NCBI GenBank assembly: GCA_038317095.1
Contig: JBBQBB010000002.1
Span: 44,931 to 108,930 of the forward strand
Length of the DNA stretch: 64,000 nt
DNA from: JAGXTF01 sp038317095
GTDB lineage: Bacteria > Bacteroidota > Bacteroidia > NS11-12g > UBA955
Direction of reading: 5' to 3'
Shown piece by piece: positions 25,648 through 33,350 of this stretch (the first letter of the stretch is position 1; every line of letters begins with the position of its first letter). The translations under genes were made by a program, and so were the position numbers. Under the pieces are notes generated by a model. That model was given only the letters and a program-made list of their open reading frames with translations, did no database searches and was not told where the DNA came from.

Positions 25648-25956
25648 TCAATAATTGTAAATGGATTCATTGTCCGAATTCAAACCATATTCTTGCACTA
25701 AATTCTGCATTGCATTTTTATAAGGAATTCCAATATAGGCCTTGGTTTTCCAGGCATAGGTGTTTGCCAGAACCAAGAATGCAACCGATGCAGCAATATA
25801 CCAAAGTGTTTTGCTAGAAACATAAGCATTTTCTTTCGTTGAAGTTTCAATTTTTTCAATCAAATGGTTCCAGAGTTTAGGATTCACAGAAACCTGCTTC
25901 ATGCCATCCATACTTTTTAGGATGTCATCAGAATTAAATTTGGCCTTGTTTACCAT
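25648..25956 (-). CDS. Probable anti-sigma factor, single membrane span
   Basis: 102 residues: a cytoplasmic N-terminal part of about 45 residues (DDILKSMDGMKQVSVNPKLW) that would bind the sigma factor, one transmembrane segment (about 50-67, TLWYIAASVAFLVLANTYAW), and a short periplasmic tail. No HxxxCxxC zinc motif is visible, so this is assigned by topology and position, 44 bases after an ECF sigma gene. It is comparable in layout to CnrY-type small anti-sigma factors. Confidence 0.7.
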   Translation of the reverse strand: MVNKAKFNSDDILKSMDGMKQVSVNPKLWNHLIEKIETSTKENAYVSSKTLWYIAASVAFLVLANTYAWKTKAYIGIPYKNAMQNLVQEYGLNSDNESIYNY

Positions 25957-26000
25957 GGGTTTTATGCTTGTTTAGACGATGCTTCGTTTTCATTCCTGCT

Positions 26001-26519
26001 TTAAGAATTTAAATATTTTTCGATTTTCTTTTGAAGATTCTGTTTGGCTCTGTGCAATATAGATTCAACTGCACCTACAGAGATATTAAGGACTGATGCA
26101 ATTTCTATATTTGTACTTTGTTCCATTTGCTGCAATAAAAAGACAGTTTTTTGTTTTTCAGGCAATGTTGCAATGGCAGAAAATAAAATTTGCGATTTCT
26201 CTTTGTTTTCTAACAATATTCCAGGGTGTATAAAATCTGTAAGCGCCAATGTTTCATTTAGCGATAATTCATTGTTGGAATCTCTTTTTTGACGCTTTTT
26301 ATATTTTATTTTATCCAAACATTTATTCACAGCAATGCGGTATACCCAAGTAGATATTGCGGCATTTCCTAGAAAATTATGCGCAGATTTGTGTATTTCT
26401 AAAAAAACATCCATGGTTGTTTCTTCTGCATCCTCGGCATTTTGCAAATAGGAAAGAGCAAGGTTGTAAACCGAATTAGCGTGTGTTTTGTATAATATTT
26501 CAAGTTCCGCGTTATCCAA
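26001..26519 (-). CDS. ECF-type RNA polymerase sigma factor
   Basis: 172 residues of standard ECF layout. Region 2 (about 8-75) includes YKTHANSVYNLALSYLQNAEDAEE and STWVYRIAVNKCLDKIKYKKR. Region 4 (about 115-165) includes LPEKQKTVFLLQQMEQSTNIEIASVLNISVGAVESILHRAK. No ATG is available; TTG at 26519 gives a normal-length N-terminus (MDNAELEILYK) and the only nearby ATG is followed directly by a stop. It heads the minus-strand operon sigma, anti-sigma, Spy-like, YHYH, MORN-like, SCO1. Confidence 0.9.
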   Translation of the reverse strand: MDNAELEILYKTHANSVYNLALSYLQNAEDAEETTMDVFLEIHKSAHNFLGNAAISTWVYRIAVNKCLDKIKYKKRQKRDSNNELSLNETLALTDFIHPGILLENKEKSQILFSAIATLPEKQKTVFLLQQMEQSTNIEIASVLNISVGAVESILHRAKQNLQKKIEKYLNS

Positions 26520-26599
26520 GAATTACATTTTTGGACGACAAATATGAGTTTTTCCTGTGAAAATTTGAAATCTAGAAACGCACAGTTGAAAAATTGGTG

Positions 26600-27778
26600 T
26601 TAATTGAACACTTCCAAATGCATTATTTCATCTTTTGTAAGTTCAGTTTCTCCAGGCTTTAGGCCTTCAAATGCTGGTTCGCATACTAAATAGGGCTTGC
26701 CAAAATATTTAAAAGTAAAACCAGGCGCTTTCTCTGGCAATTCAATGGCACAGCAAACGTGGGTTGCACTTTTGCTATAAAGCATAACCGTTTCGGCGCC
26801 TAAATATTTATTCACCAAATAGCAGAATAAGGCAGCTTTGTCTTCGCAATCGATATATTCATCGGCCATGGTCTGTTCTACGAAATTTCGTTTTTCAGAT
26901 TTCCGATAATCAGCATCCGCTTTATAAGGGAAAGCATTTTGTACCAAAGCCAGTATAAAGGTTAGTTTCTCGCCATACGTCTTGTTTTTTAGCCATATTT
27001 CCAAACTATCGTCCATGGATTTTTGGGCTTCTTCAGATGGGGTTAAGGTGTATAGATAAGACCCAATGCGAAAAGAAGGCAGATCATTTAAATAGTTTAC
27101 CACATCAGAATTGTATTTGGTATTTAATGTAAATGTTTGATTGCCGTAGCTAAAAGTGCGTGTTTTGCTTTTTATTGTATGGCCTAATAGTGGCGTATTG
27201 TACATGTCTAACTGCAGCGCTTCTGCGGCAGAATCTTGCATCAATTGTAGGCGGTAAATCTCTAAGCTAGCATATTGAATTTTATCCACACTGGCACTCA
27301 CATATTTTTTCCCTTGGTGCGTAATTGCAAATCCCCCATCCGGACTATTTTCCATGCGCACAAACAAATTAAAATATGCGGTGTTTCCTCCAAGTACCGC
27401 ATCCACGCCGCCTTGCCGCAAGCCATACCATACTATGGCTTTTCTAAAGTTATTGGTTTGTTTTGGAAAGCAACTGGCAGAGAAATATTTAAGCAATTGA
27501 AAATATCCAATGTTGTCTAAAGAAAAAACTTTGCTTTGTTGCCTTAACTCATCAATGGTTTCGTTGAGTTTTAATTTATGGATTTCATTGAGGTTGCGGC
27601 TCACCAGAATATAGTCTAAATTGTTTTCAGGAAATGAAAAATCAATCAACTCATTGGGAATGTTTACAGTAACAGTTTTGCCATAAAATGGAAATTGCCA
27701 ACGGGTCTTTTCGGCTTTACCAAATAGTGGAAATGCAAACAAGGCGAGGGATAATATTTTGACGAGAGCAAGCCGCAT
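26600..27778 (-). CDS. Secreted transglutaminase-like protein
   Basis: About 392 residues after start choice. The signal peptide is MRLALVKILSLALFAFPLFGKA. The C-terminal part carries a transglutaminase-like triad region: YIDCEDKAALFCYLVNKYLG (Cys in the DC-x-DKA motif), SATHVCCAI (His) and YLVCEPAFEG. The N-terminal half (WQFPFYGKTVTVNIP) is a family-like region preceding the core. An ATG also exists at 27823, but a -7 box TAGTTTTG (minus strand, 27794-27801) lies between the two, favouring 27778. Such proteins may be proteases or cross-linking enzymes; the activity is untested. It is divergent from the E1 beta gene. Confidence 0.72.
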   Translation of the reverse strand: MRLALVKILSLALFAFPLFGKAEKTRWQFPFYGKTVTVNIPNELIDFSFPENNLDYILVSRNLNEIHKLKLNETIDELRQQSKVFSLDNIGYFQLLKYFSASCFPKQTNNFRKAIVWYGLRQGGVDAVLGGNTAYFNLFVRMENSPDGGFAITHQGKKYVSASVDKIQYASLEIYRLQLMQDSAAEALQLDMYNTPLLGHTIKSKTRTFSYGNQTFTLNTKYNSDVVNYLNDLPSFRIGSYLYTLTPSEEAQKSMDDSLEIWLKNKTYGEKLTFILALVQNAFPYKADADYRKSEKRNFVEQTMADEYIDCEDKAALFCYLVNKYLGAETVMLYSKSATHVCCAIELPEKAPGFTFKYFGKPYLVCEPAFEGLKPGETELTKDEIMHLEVFN

Positions 27779-27868
27779 TGTAAAATTTAACGCCAAAACT
27801 ATGCCGAATATTCCAATTTTCATTTAAAATTAGCATTTTAATATACTTTTTCTCTCTTGGGTTTTGCT

Positions 27869-27876
27869 TACATTTG
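27869..27876 (+). promoter_or_regulatory. -7 element of the E1 beta gene
   Basis: TACATTTG fits TAnnTTTG, 22 bases before ATG 27898. No properly spaced -33 TTG is seen. Confidence 0.45.
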
Positions 27877-27897
27877 TGCTCTTTTTGGACAATCAGT

Positions 27898-28884
27898 ATG
27901 GGAATGAAAGAACTCCAGTTTAGAGAAGCACTGCGCGAAGCAATGCAGGAAGAGATGCGACGCGATGACCGCGTATTTCTTTTGGGCGAAGAAGTTGCAG
28001 AATACAACGGTGCTTACAAAGTGAGCCAAGGCATGTTGGACGAGTTTGGTGCCAAACGTGTCATAGATACGCCAATTGCAGAGTTAGGCTTTGCTGGCAT
28101 AGCGGTGGGTGCCGCATCCAATGGATTGAGACCCATTTGCGAATTCATGACATTCAATTTTTCTTTGGTTGCTATTGATCAAGTGATAAACTCAGCCGCC
28201 AAAATGAACAGTATGAGCAATGGGCAATTTACGTGCCCTATGGTTTTTCGCGGACCTACTGGCAGTGCTGGTCAATTGGGACAACAACATAGCCAAAACT
28301 TTGAAAATTGGTATGCCAATACACCTGGCTTAAAAGTGGTGGTGCCTAGCAACCCAGCAGATGCAAAAGGGCTGTTGAAAACTGCCATTCGCGATGAAAA
28401 TCCTGTCATTTTCATGGAAAGTGAACAGATGTATGGTTTCAAAGGTTTGGTGCCAGAAGAAGAATATTTAATTCCTATTGGTGTTGCATTTGTTGTAAAA
28501 GAAGGAACAGATGTTACTATTGTTTCTTTTGGTAAAATGATGCTAAGAGCACAAGCTGCTGTGGACGAACTTTCCAAAGAAGGCATCAATGCTGAATTGA
28601 TAGATTTGCGCAGTGTGCGCCCTATCGATTACGATACCGTCATTAAAAGTGTGAAAAAAACCAACCGATTGGTAATTGTGGAAGAAGCTTGGCCCTTGGC
28701 TAGCATTAGTAGCGAATTGAGCCATATTGTACAAAAACGCGCTTTTGATTACCTAGACGCACCAGTGCATAGAGTTACCTGCATGGATACAACATTGCCA
28801 TACGCGCCTACCTTCGTTGAAGCTTACCTTCCAAGTGTTGCTAGAATTATAGAAGCAGTTAAATCTGTTACTTATAAGGCATAA
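27898..28884 (+). CDS. pdhB: Pyruvate dehydrogenase E1 component, beta subunit
   Basis: Beta subunit of the TPP-dependent E1 of the pyruvate dehydrogenase complex, 328 residues. Hallmarks are KELQFREALREAMQEEMRRD, FLLGEEVAEYNGAYKVSQGM, RVIDTPIAELGFAGIAVGAA, FRGPTGSAGQLGQQHSQNFE and VVPSNPADAKGLLKTAIRD. These match the pyruvate-specific Bacteroidota enzyme more closely than the fused E1 at 6550. ATG 27898 (MGMKELQF) or 27904 (MKELQF) are both possible. No alpha subunit, E2 or E3 is adjacent, so the complex must be assembled from unlinked genes. Confidence 0.93.
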   Translation: MGMKELQFREALREAMQEEMRRDDRVFLLGEEVAEYNGAYKVSQGMLDEFGAKRVIDTPIAELGFAGIAVGAASNGLRPICEFMTFNFSLVAIDQVINSAAKMNSMSNGQFTCPMVFRGPTGSAGQLGQQHSQNFENWYANTPGLKVVVPSNPADAKGLLKTAIRDENPVIFMESEQMYGFKGLVPEEEYLIPIGVAFVVKEGTDVTIVSFGKMMLRAQAAVDELSKEGINAELIDLRSVRPIDYDTVIKSVKKTNRLVIVEEAWPLASISSELSHIVQKRAFDYLDAPVHRVTCMDTTLPYAPTFVEAYLPSVARIIEAVKSVTYKA

Positions 28885-29340
28885 GCAAGCTTTATCTTTC
28901 CGTTGGGAGTGGTGTAAAGTAAAATTTCATTGAAACCTTCTGATGCTATGTTTTTCTTTTTTGCCAAAATCCTTTTGTGTTTTTTGAATGTGTTTTTTTT
29001 TGTTTCATTTTTTGTCCTGTTTTTTAGTTTACAATGTGTAAACCTATTTCAGGACAAGACATTGCACCCAAATGGCATATACAAGTTACATTATAGCGCG
29101 TATCCGCCACACGGGGGTTGTAGTATATTCTGCTATTATAATGTATGAAAGGGGGATATAATTTCACTTATATACCTTAGAACTTACATGGGATTTCTGT
29201 TGTTTTGCTGCTGCCATGGATCAGTAGTTATTGCATGTAGCCCAGGTCTGTGGCACTTTCTAACAAATGGGTTGCAAACTAAATTCCTTTTGCGGCTGTT
29301 TTAGTTGGTTTTTTGGCCTTTTTCCTCAAGATAGGTATAG
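28885..29340. other. Intergenic region left of the IS256-like element
   Basis: About 450 bases with no supported gene. A 72-codon frame at 28930 is Phe-rich and arises from T runs. The sequence has T-rich tracts and no recognisable regulatory site except possible junction debris near the IS end. Confidence 0.45.
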
Positions 29341-29358
29341 TAGACAAAATTAATGGTA
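29341..29358 (+). repeat. Left 18-bp terminal inverted repeat
   Basis: TAGACAAAATTAATGGTA is the exact reverse complement of 30535-30552. Confidence 0.9.
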
Positions 29359-29380
29359 TTTTGGAGTCGTTTGGTTCAAG

Positions 29381-29398
29381 TGGACAAAATTAATGGTG
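29381..29398 (+). repeat. Internal near-copy of the IS end
   Basis: TGGACAAAATTAATGGTG differs from the terminal repeat at two of 18 positions and lies 40 bases inside it in the same orientation. Confidence 0.85.
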
Positions 29399-29573
29399 TT
29401 TATTTTTCGCTTTTTGAATGCGTTTAAGATACAATTTTCATCTTTGCCTTATCAAGTCAAACGGAAGCAAGCTCTGCTGGAGAGCAACTTGTCAGGGATG
29501 CGCTTGATGGTCGACAAAAATGTCAATTCAAGGGGTTATCATCGCGATAGCCCTTTGATATTTTTAGAGACCC

Positions 29574-30484
29574 TCATGCCTTAAAAAACTCATCTATAAA
29601 CTTCTTTTTTCTTTCTAATGATAATCCATTGTGGCTTTTTAATTTGTTCTTTAAATCGGCAAAATGACCGTCAATAGCATTCGTTGTGTTGGGTATTTTT
29701 AAAGCCCAATTATCATACCAAGTAAATAGCCAGGGCAGGTTGGTTTTTAAACTTCTATAAGCACTTCTTAGCTTTTTGTGTACATATCTTTTCTTTCCTT
29801 TTTCGTCCACTTTTCTTTCATCTAAAAAGGTTTTCCACTTAACATACCAATCATTCAACCCTCCTTCAAAGCTTTCTTTATCGGTCTGTTTTAGAAGCAA
29901 AACATGCTCCCACAACTCCTTACTGGCTTGCATTTTAGGTCGCTTAGTTAGATGCCTTCGTACAATGGCAACTTGGTGAAAATTACACATCTGAATAGGG
30001 ATGCTTTCTATTAATTGTAATAACCCTTTGCGACCGTCACAAACAATTGCCTGTATGCTTATTCCTCTTCTTGAAATTTCTTTTATACCAGACAAGTAAA
30101 GGGCGTTTGTTTCCTGTTTTACATACACTTTATAGAGTACAATTCCAGCCAGGCTATCTTTAAAAACCATTACCCCAAATTTCTTTCCGAAATAAGTGGT
30201 ATCCATCAATAAAACTACTTCTTTTGGAAATATAGTTTGCTTCTTAATTTCTATACTATCTAAAAGCCGTTGAATTGTTTTTGTTGAGCAATTATATTTG
30301 GTAGCCAGTTGCAAATATGTTTGCTTCCCTTTGGTGTATTCTTCCCAAATAACGAATGAATCTCTTCGATTGCCACCTAAAAATTGCCTACCACAAGCTG
30401 AACATTTATAGCGTTGGGTTTCATTAACATGTCCATATTTTGAGGTAATTGGAGACCCACAGTAAAAGCACTTTTTTTATTCAT
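29574..30484 (-). CDS. Transposase, IS256-like with N-terminal zinc ribbon; needs a frameshift at A7
   Basis: DDE/MULE-type transposase. The main frame encodes a zinc ribbon (CFYCGSP ... YKCSACGRQF), a helix-turn-helix (YLQLATKYNCSTKTIQRLL), catalytic-type acidic residues in LLMDTTYFGKKFG and IVCDGRKGLLQLI, and the C-terminal NTTNAIDGHFADLKNKLKSH signature. The only good ATG (30484) reads MNKKS and is out of frame by one. A -1 slip in the seven-A run (30472-30478 on plus as T) gives MNKKKCFYCGSP. A TAA closes the main frame just before the run. Translation without the slip would need a start inside the protein (for example TTG 30314) and would lose the zinc ribbon. Programmed slippage or a one-base deletion both fit. 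Confidence 0.8.
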
Positions 30485-30534
30485 AACCTTTGATTGGTCG
30501 CAAAGCTATACTATGTCTGGCTTTTAAGGATTTT

Positions 30535-30552
30535 TACCATTAATTTTGTCTA
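30535..30552 (-). repeat. Right 18-bp terminal inverted repeat
   Basis: Reverse complement of the left repeat at 29341-29358, with no mismatch. Confidence 0.9.
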
Positions 30553-30638
30553 TTAAGCCTCAAGATACAAAAATCTATCAAAAACAGCTATTCGTCGATT
30601 TTTAGTACTATGTTATACATAATACCAAACAATACATA

Positions 30639-30646
30639 TATCTTTG
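30639..30646 (+). promoter_or_regulatory. -7 element of the padR operon
   Basis: TATCTTTG fits TAnnTTTG and ends 13 bases before ATG 30659. No -33 TTG at the right distance. It lies 87 bases beyond the IS end. Confidence 0.5.
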
Positions 30647-30658
30647 CATCGTAAAGTT

Positions 30659-30991
30659 ATGGCAGTCGAAAATTCTAGCAGTCAAATGCGCAAAGGTATT
30701 TTAGAGTATTGTGTGCTCGGAATCGTTGCGCAGGGCGAAATATATTCATCCAACATCATCGAAAATTTAAAGGAAGGCAACCTATTGGTTGCCGAGGGCA
30801 CACTCTATCCCATGCTTACACGACTTAAAAATAGTGGATTGCTGGCTTACAAATGGGTTGAAAGCACCCAAGGGCCACCGCGCAAATATTTTACCATTAC
30901 AGAAGCTGGGATGGATTACTTAAAAGAATTGGATGGAACCTGGAATGAACTAACCCAAACGGTAAACACAATCAACAAGAAAAGAAAATGA
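30659..30991 (+). CDS. PadR-family transcriptional regulator
   Basis: 110 residues forming a PadR winged helix: QMRKGILEYCVLGIVAQGEIYSSNII as helices 1-2, LLVAEGTLYPMLTRLKNSGLL as the recognition helix, and PPRKYFTITEAGMDYL as the wing. No extended C-terminal domain, so it is of the short PadR-s2 type that usually represses its own operon. ATGA overlap with the next gene (30988) makes the membrane protein its likely target. ATG 30659 follows the -7 box. Confidence 0.92.
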   Translation: MAVENSSSQMRKGILEYCVLGIVAQGEIYSSNIIENLKEGNLLVAEGTLYPMLTRLKNSGLLAYKWVESTQGPPRKYFTITEAGMDYLKELDGTWNELTQTVNTINKKRK

Positions 30992-33075
30992 ACAACATCG
31001 TAAATATTAGAATGGGGCATTATGTCCTAGCTGCAGATGAAGATGCTGCACAAGAATTAAGCAAGTACACTGAAGCGCTTAAAAAACGGTATGCCAATGA
31101 AGAAGGTGCTGCAGAAATTGTAACCGACATTGAAGAAAGAATTGGTGAATTGTTGCAACAAAAACAGACCATTTCAAACCGCAATTTTACCATTCTAAAA
31201 GACGTGGCAGCGGTGTTACTGCAAATGGGTCCTATTGAAGGCGATGAAGCTACTGAAAACAGCGCTTCATCGCCTTCGCAGAAATTCAATGAAAGGCCAG
31301 CCAAGCGGCTTTTTAGAGATACGGAAAATAGTCTTTTGGGAGGTGTTTCTTCCGGATTTGCAAGTTATTTTAATATTGATCCAGTGGTTGTAAGGCTCCT
31401 ATGGGTAGTTTCTGTTTTCATTTTTGGATTCGGGGTTCCCCTTTATATTGTGTTATGGATTATTGTTCCAGAAGCAAAAACCACTGCCGAAAAATTGATG
31501 ATGAAAGGCCAAACTCCCAATTTGCAAAATATAGAAGAAAATGTAAAAGCTGAATTTAGGAGGGTGGAACAAAATTTCAATGCCGCCGGTGGACGCGAAA
31601 GATTTAGTCGGTTTGTAAATAGCATGGTTGGGTTCATTGGCAAATTTATTTTACTTAGCATTAAAATTGTTTTATCGGTAATTTTTGCGTTGGTTTTGGC
31701 GGCATTAATTGCATTGCTCGTTGCATTTACCAGCGGCGCATTTCATATTAATACATTGAATTTAATTATTGAAGGTCAGGAAGGATTGAATGCTTGCCTC
31801 ACACTTTTTGGCGACCCTTTTTGGATCAAAGCTGGGGTCTTAACATTCTTAATTGTTTCAATCACAGCCTTGGCAATGCGCATATTTGTACCGTCAAGAA
31901 ACTCCGATCAGGTTAAAGTTACCCGCCGGTATATTTCAGGTACATTGTTCTTTCTTTTCATTTTATTGGCAACAGTATTTGCTTTAGGAATGGCCAAAAT
32001 GGGACACAGGTTTGACAGGGCCAGTGCGACCCAAAATTTTAACTTTAAAGGCGATACTTTATTTGTAGATTCCGAAGGAGAAAATACCGAGAACGGTGGT
32101 TTTTTTACTTGCAACGCATTTGTAGATATTGTGACTTCCTCTGATAGTAATTTTCACATCGATCAAAACAACATAGGCTGGGGAACCACCGGCAGATCTT
32201 ACTTAAGGCAGGGTGAATATCCCAATCAATATAAAATAGAGGGTAACAAATTAACGATTCGCGAATGCAATCGGGTTTCAAATCTGGGCAAAGGTGGTGC
32301 GTTTTGGACACGCATTGCTTTATCTGTGCCAAAAGGAAAAGTAATTAAAACGGGAAAAAGGTTTTTCAATAATTCTAATTATCCAAATTGGGTGGGTAGC
32401 AATGAAGTTTACAAAGCAGATAGCGTAGGATTTTCAAATACAATGTCGGCAAGTTCCCAAACAATTTCATTGCCAAATGGGATCGATAATATTGCAATAA
32501 ATGGCCAATTTGAGGTACAAATATTTCAATCCAATGCGAGCCGAATTGAATTGATTTCTGGACCCATTCTTTCGCATATAAATTGGATAGATGTAAGCGA
32601 GAATCATGTAGAAATAGAGAACGATGCAGAATTTTTTGGCAATAAAGTTTCCGTCATTCGCATTTATTTAAAGACTTTAAACAATGTAAAAACAGAAGGA
32701 GTAGCCCAAGTGTGGTTGAGAAACATAAAAAGTTCAAATCTAGAATTGGATTGCAGGGGCGCCTCTCACATCAACGGAATTGTAGAAGTAGATTTTATAA
32801 AAATGAATATTGACGGCGTTTCGGAAATAGATTTAAAGGGAAATGCAAATAAACTAGACGCAGAAATAGATGGCGCTTCTAGTTTGGCTTGTGGAATGCT
32901 GAAAACGAAAAATGCAGAAATCAATATTTCGGGTGTTTCCACTGCCACTGCCTGGGTAGTTAGCGCACTTCAAGCGGATTGCAATGGCGCTTCTAAATTA
33001 TACGTTAAAGGAAAGCCAAGCATTGCAGAAGTGGAAACAAACGGAGCCAGTAAATACGAAGTGTTGAATGAGTAA
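30988..33075 (+). CDS. PspC-domain membrane protein with C-terminal head (GIN/DUF2807-like) domain
   Basis: 695 residues. Residues about 1-90 form a cytoplasmic helical domain. A PspC domain follows (about 105-165: KRLFRDTENSLLGGVSSGFASYF, then VVRLLWVVSVFIFGFGVPLYIVLWIIVPEA). Further membrane spans lie around 215-245, 290-305 and 325-340. The periplasmic C-terminal part (about 490-690) is a right-handed beta-helix-like head domain with repeats such as GVAQVWL, RGASHINGIV, DGVSEIDLKGNA, DGASSLA and NGASKLYVKG. PadR plus PspC/head-domain pairs are common in Bacteroidota and are thought to sense membrane stress; that role is inferred. Confidence 0.88.
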   Translation: MNNIVNIRMGHYVLAADEDAAQELSKYTEALKKRYANEEGAAEIVTDIEERIGELLQQKQTISNRNFTILKDVAAVLLQMGPIEGDEATENSASSPSQKFNERPAKRLFRDTENSLLGGVSSGFASYFNIDPVVVRLLWVVSVFIFGFGVPLYIVLWIIVPEAKTTAEKLMMKGQTPNLQNIEENVKAEFRRVEQNFNAAGGRERFSRFVNSMVGFIGKFILLSIKIVLSVIFALVLAALIALLVAFTSGAFHINTLNLIIEGQEGLNACLTLFGDPFWIKAGVLTFLIVSITALAMRIFVPSRNSDQVKVTRRYISGTLFFLFILLATVFALGMAKMGHRFDRASATQNFNFKGDTLFVDSEGENTENGGFFTCNAFVDIVTSSDSNFHIDQNNIGWGTTGRSYLRQGEYPNQYKIEGNKLTIRECNRVSNLGKGGAFWTRIALSVPKGKVIKTGKRFFNNSNYPNWVGSNEVYKADSVGFSNTMSASSQTISLPNGIDNIAINGQFEVQIFQSNASRIELISGPILSHINWIDVSENHVEIENDAEFFGNKVSVIRIYLKTLNNVKTEGVAQVWLRNIKSSNLELDCRGASHINGIVEVDFIKMNIDGVSEIDLKGNANKLDAEIDGASSLACGMLKTKNAEINISGVSTATAWVVSALQADCNGASKLYVKGKPSIAEVETNGASKYEVLNE

Positions 33076-33350
33076 TAAGTTCAATGAATAGAAATAAATA
33101 CAGTACCAAGCCCATTTTATCCACTCTAAAATAGGGTTCCCTCGAGCTTGAAGTATTGTTGGAATATTTTACCAATTTGGTTGTTTCTGGGATTTCATCA
33201 TTGAAGAAAATCTCCTTATAATTATATTTATTTGCTTCCCTTTTAGGTTCATGTCCGAGATTGCAGCAAAGCGGAACATCCTGAATGCCGGGGGGCACAA
33301 ACACTTATTTTTTACAAAAAAACAAACCCAAATTTCGCATCTTTTTTTAT

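Larger units (their letters stand above)
29341..30552. mobile_element. IS256-like insertion sequence (1212 bp)
   Basis: Perfect 18-bp terminal inverted repeats enclose one minus-strand transposase gene. The 215 bases between the left repeat and the transposase stop are noncoding and contain a second near-copy of the end at 29381-29398. No target duplication is evident at the flanks (AGGTATAG on the left, TTAAGCCT on the right). Confidence 0.8.

Noticed and set aside
28930..29148. Phe-rich 72-codon frame left of the IS256-like element
   Set aside because: Arises from T runs; hydrophobic by composition only.
29355..29400. tRNA-like TTCAAGT (T-loop-like) sequence near the IS end
   Set aside because: No acceptor, D or anticodon arms can be drawn around it.
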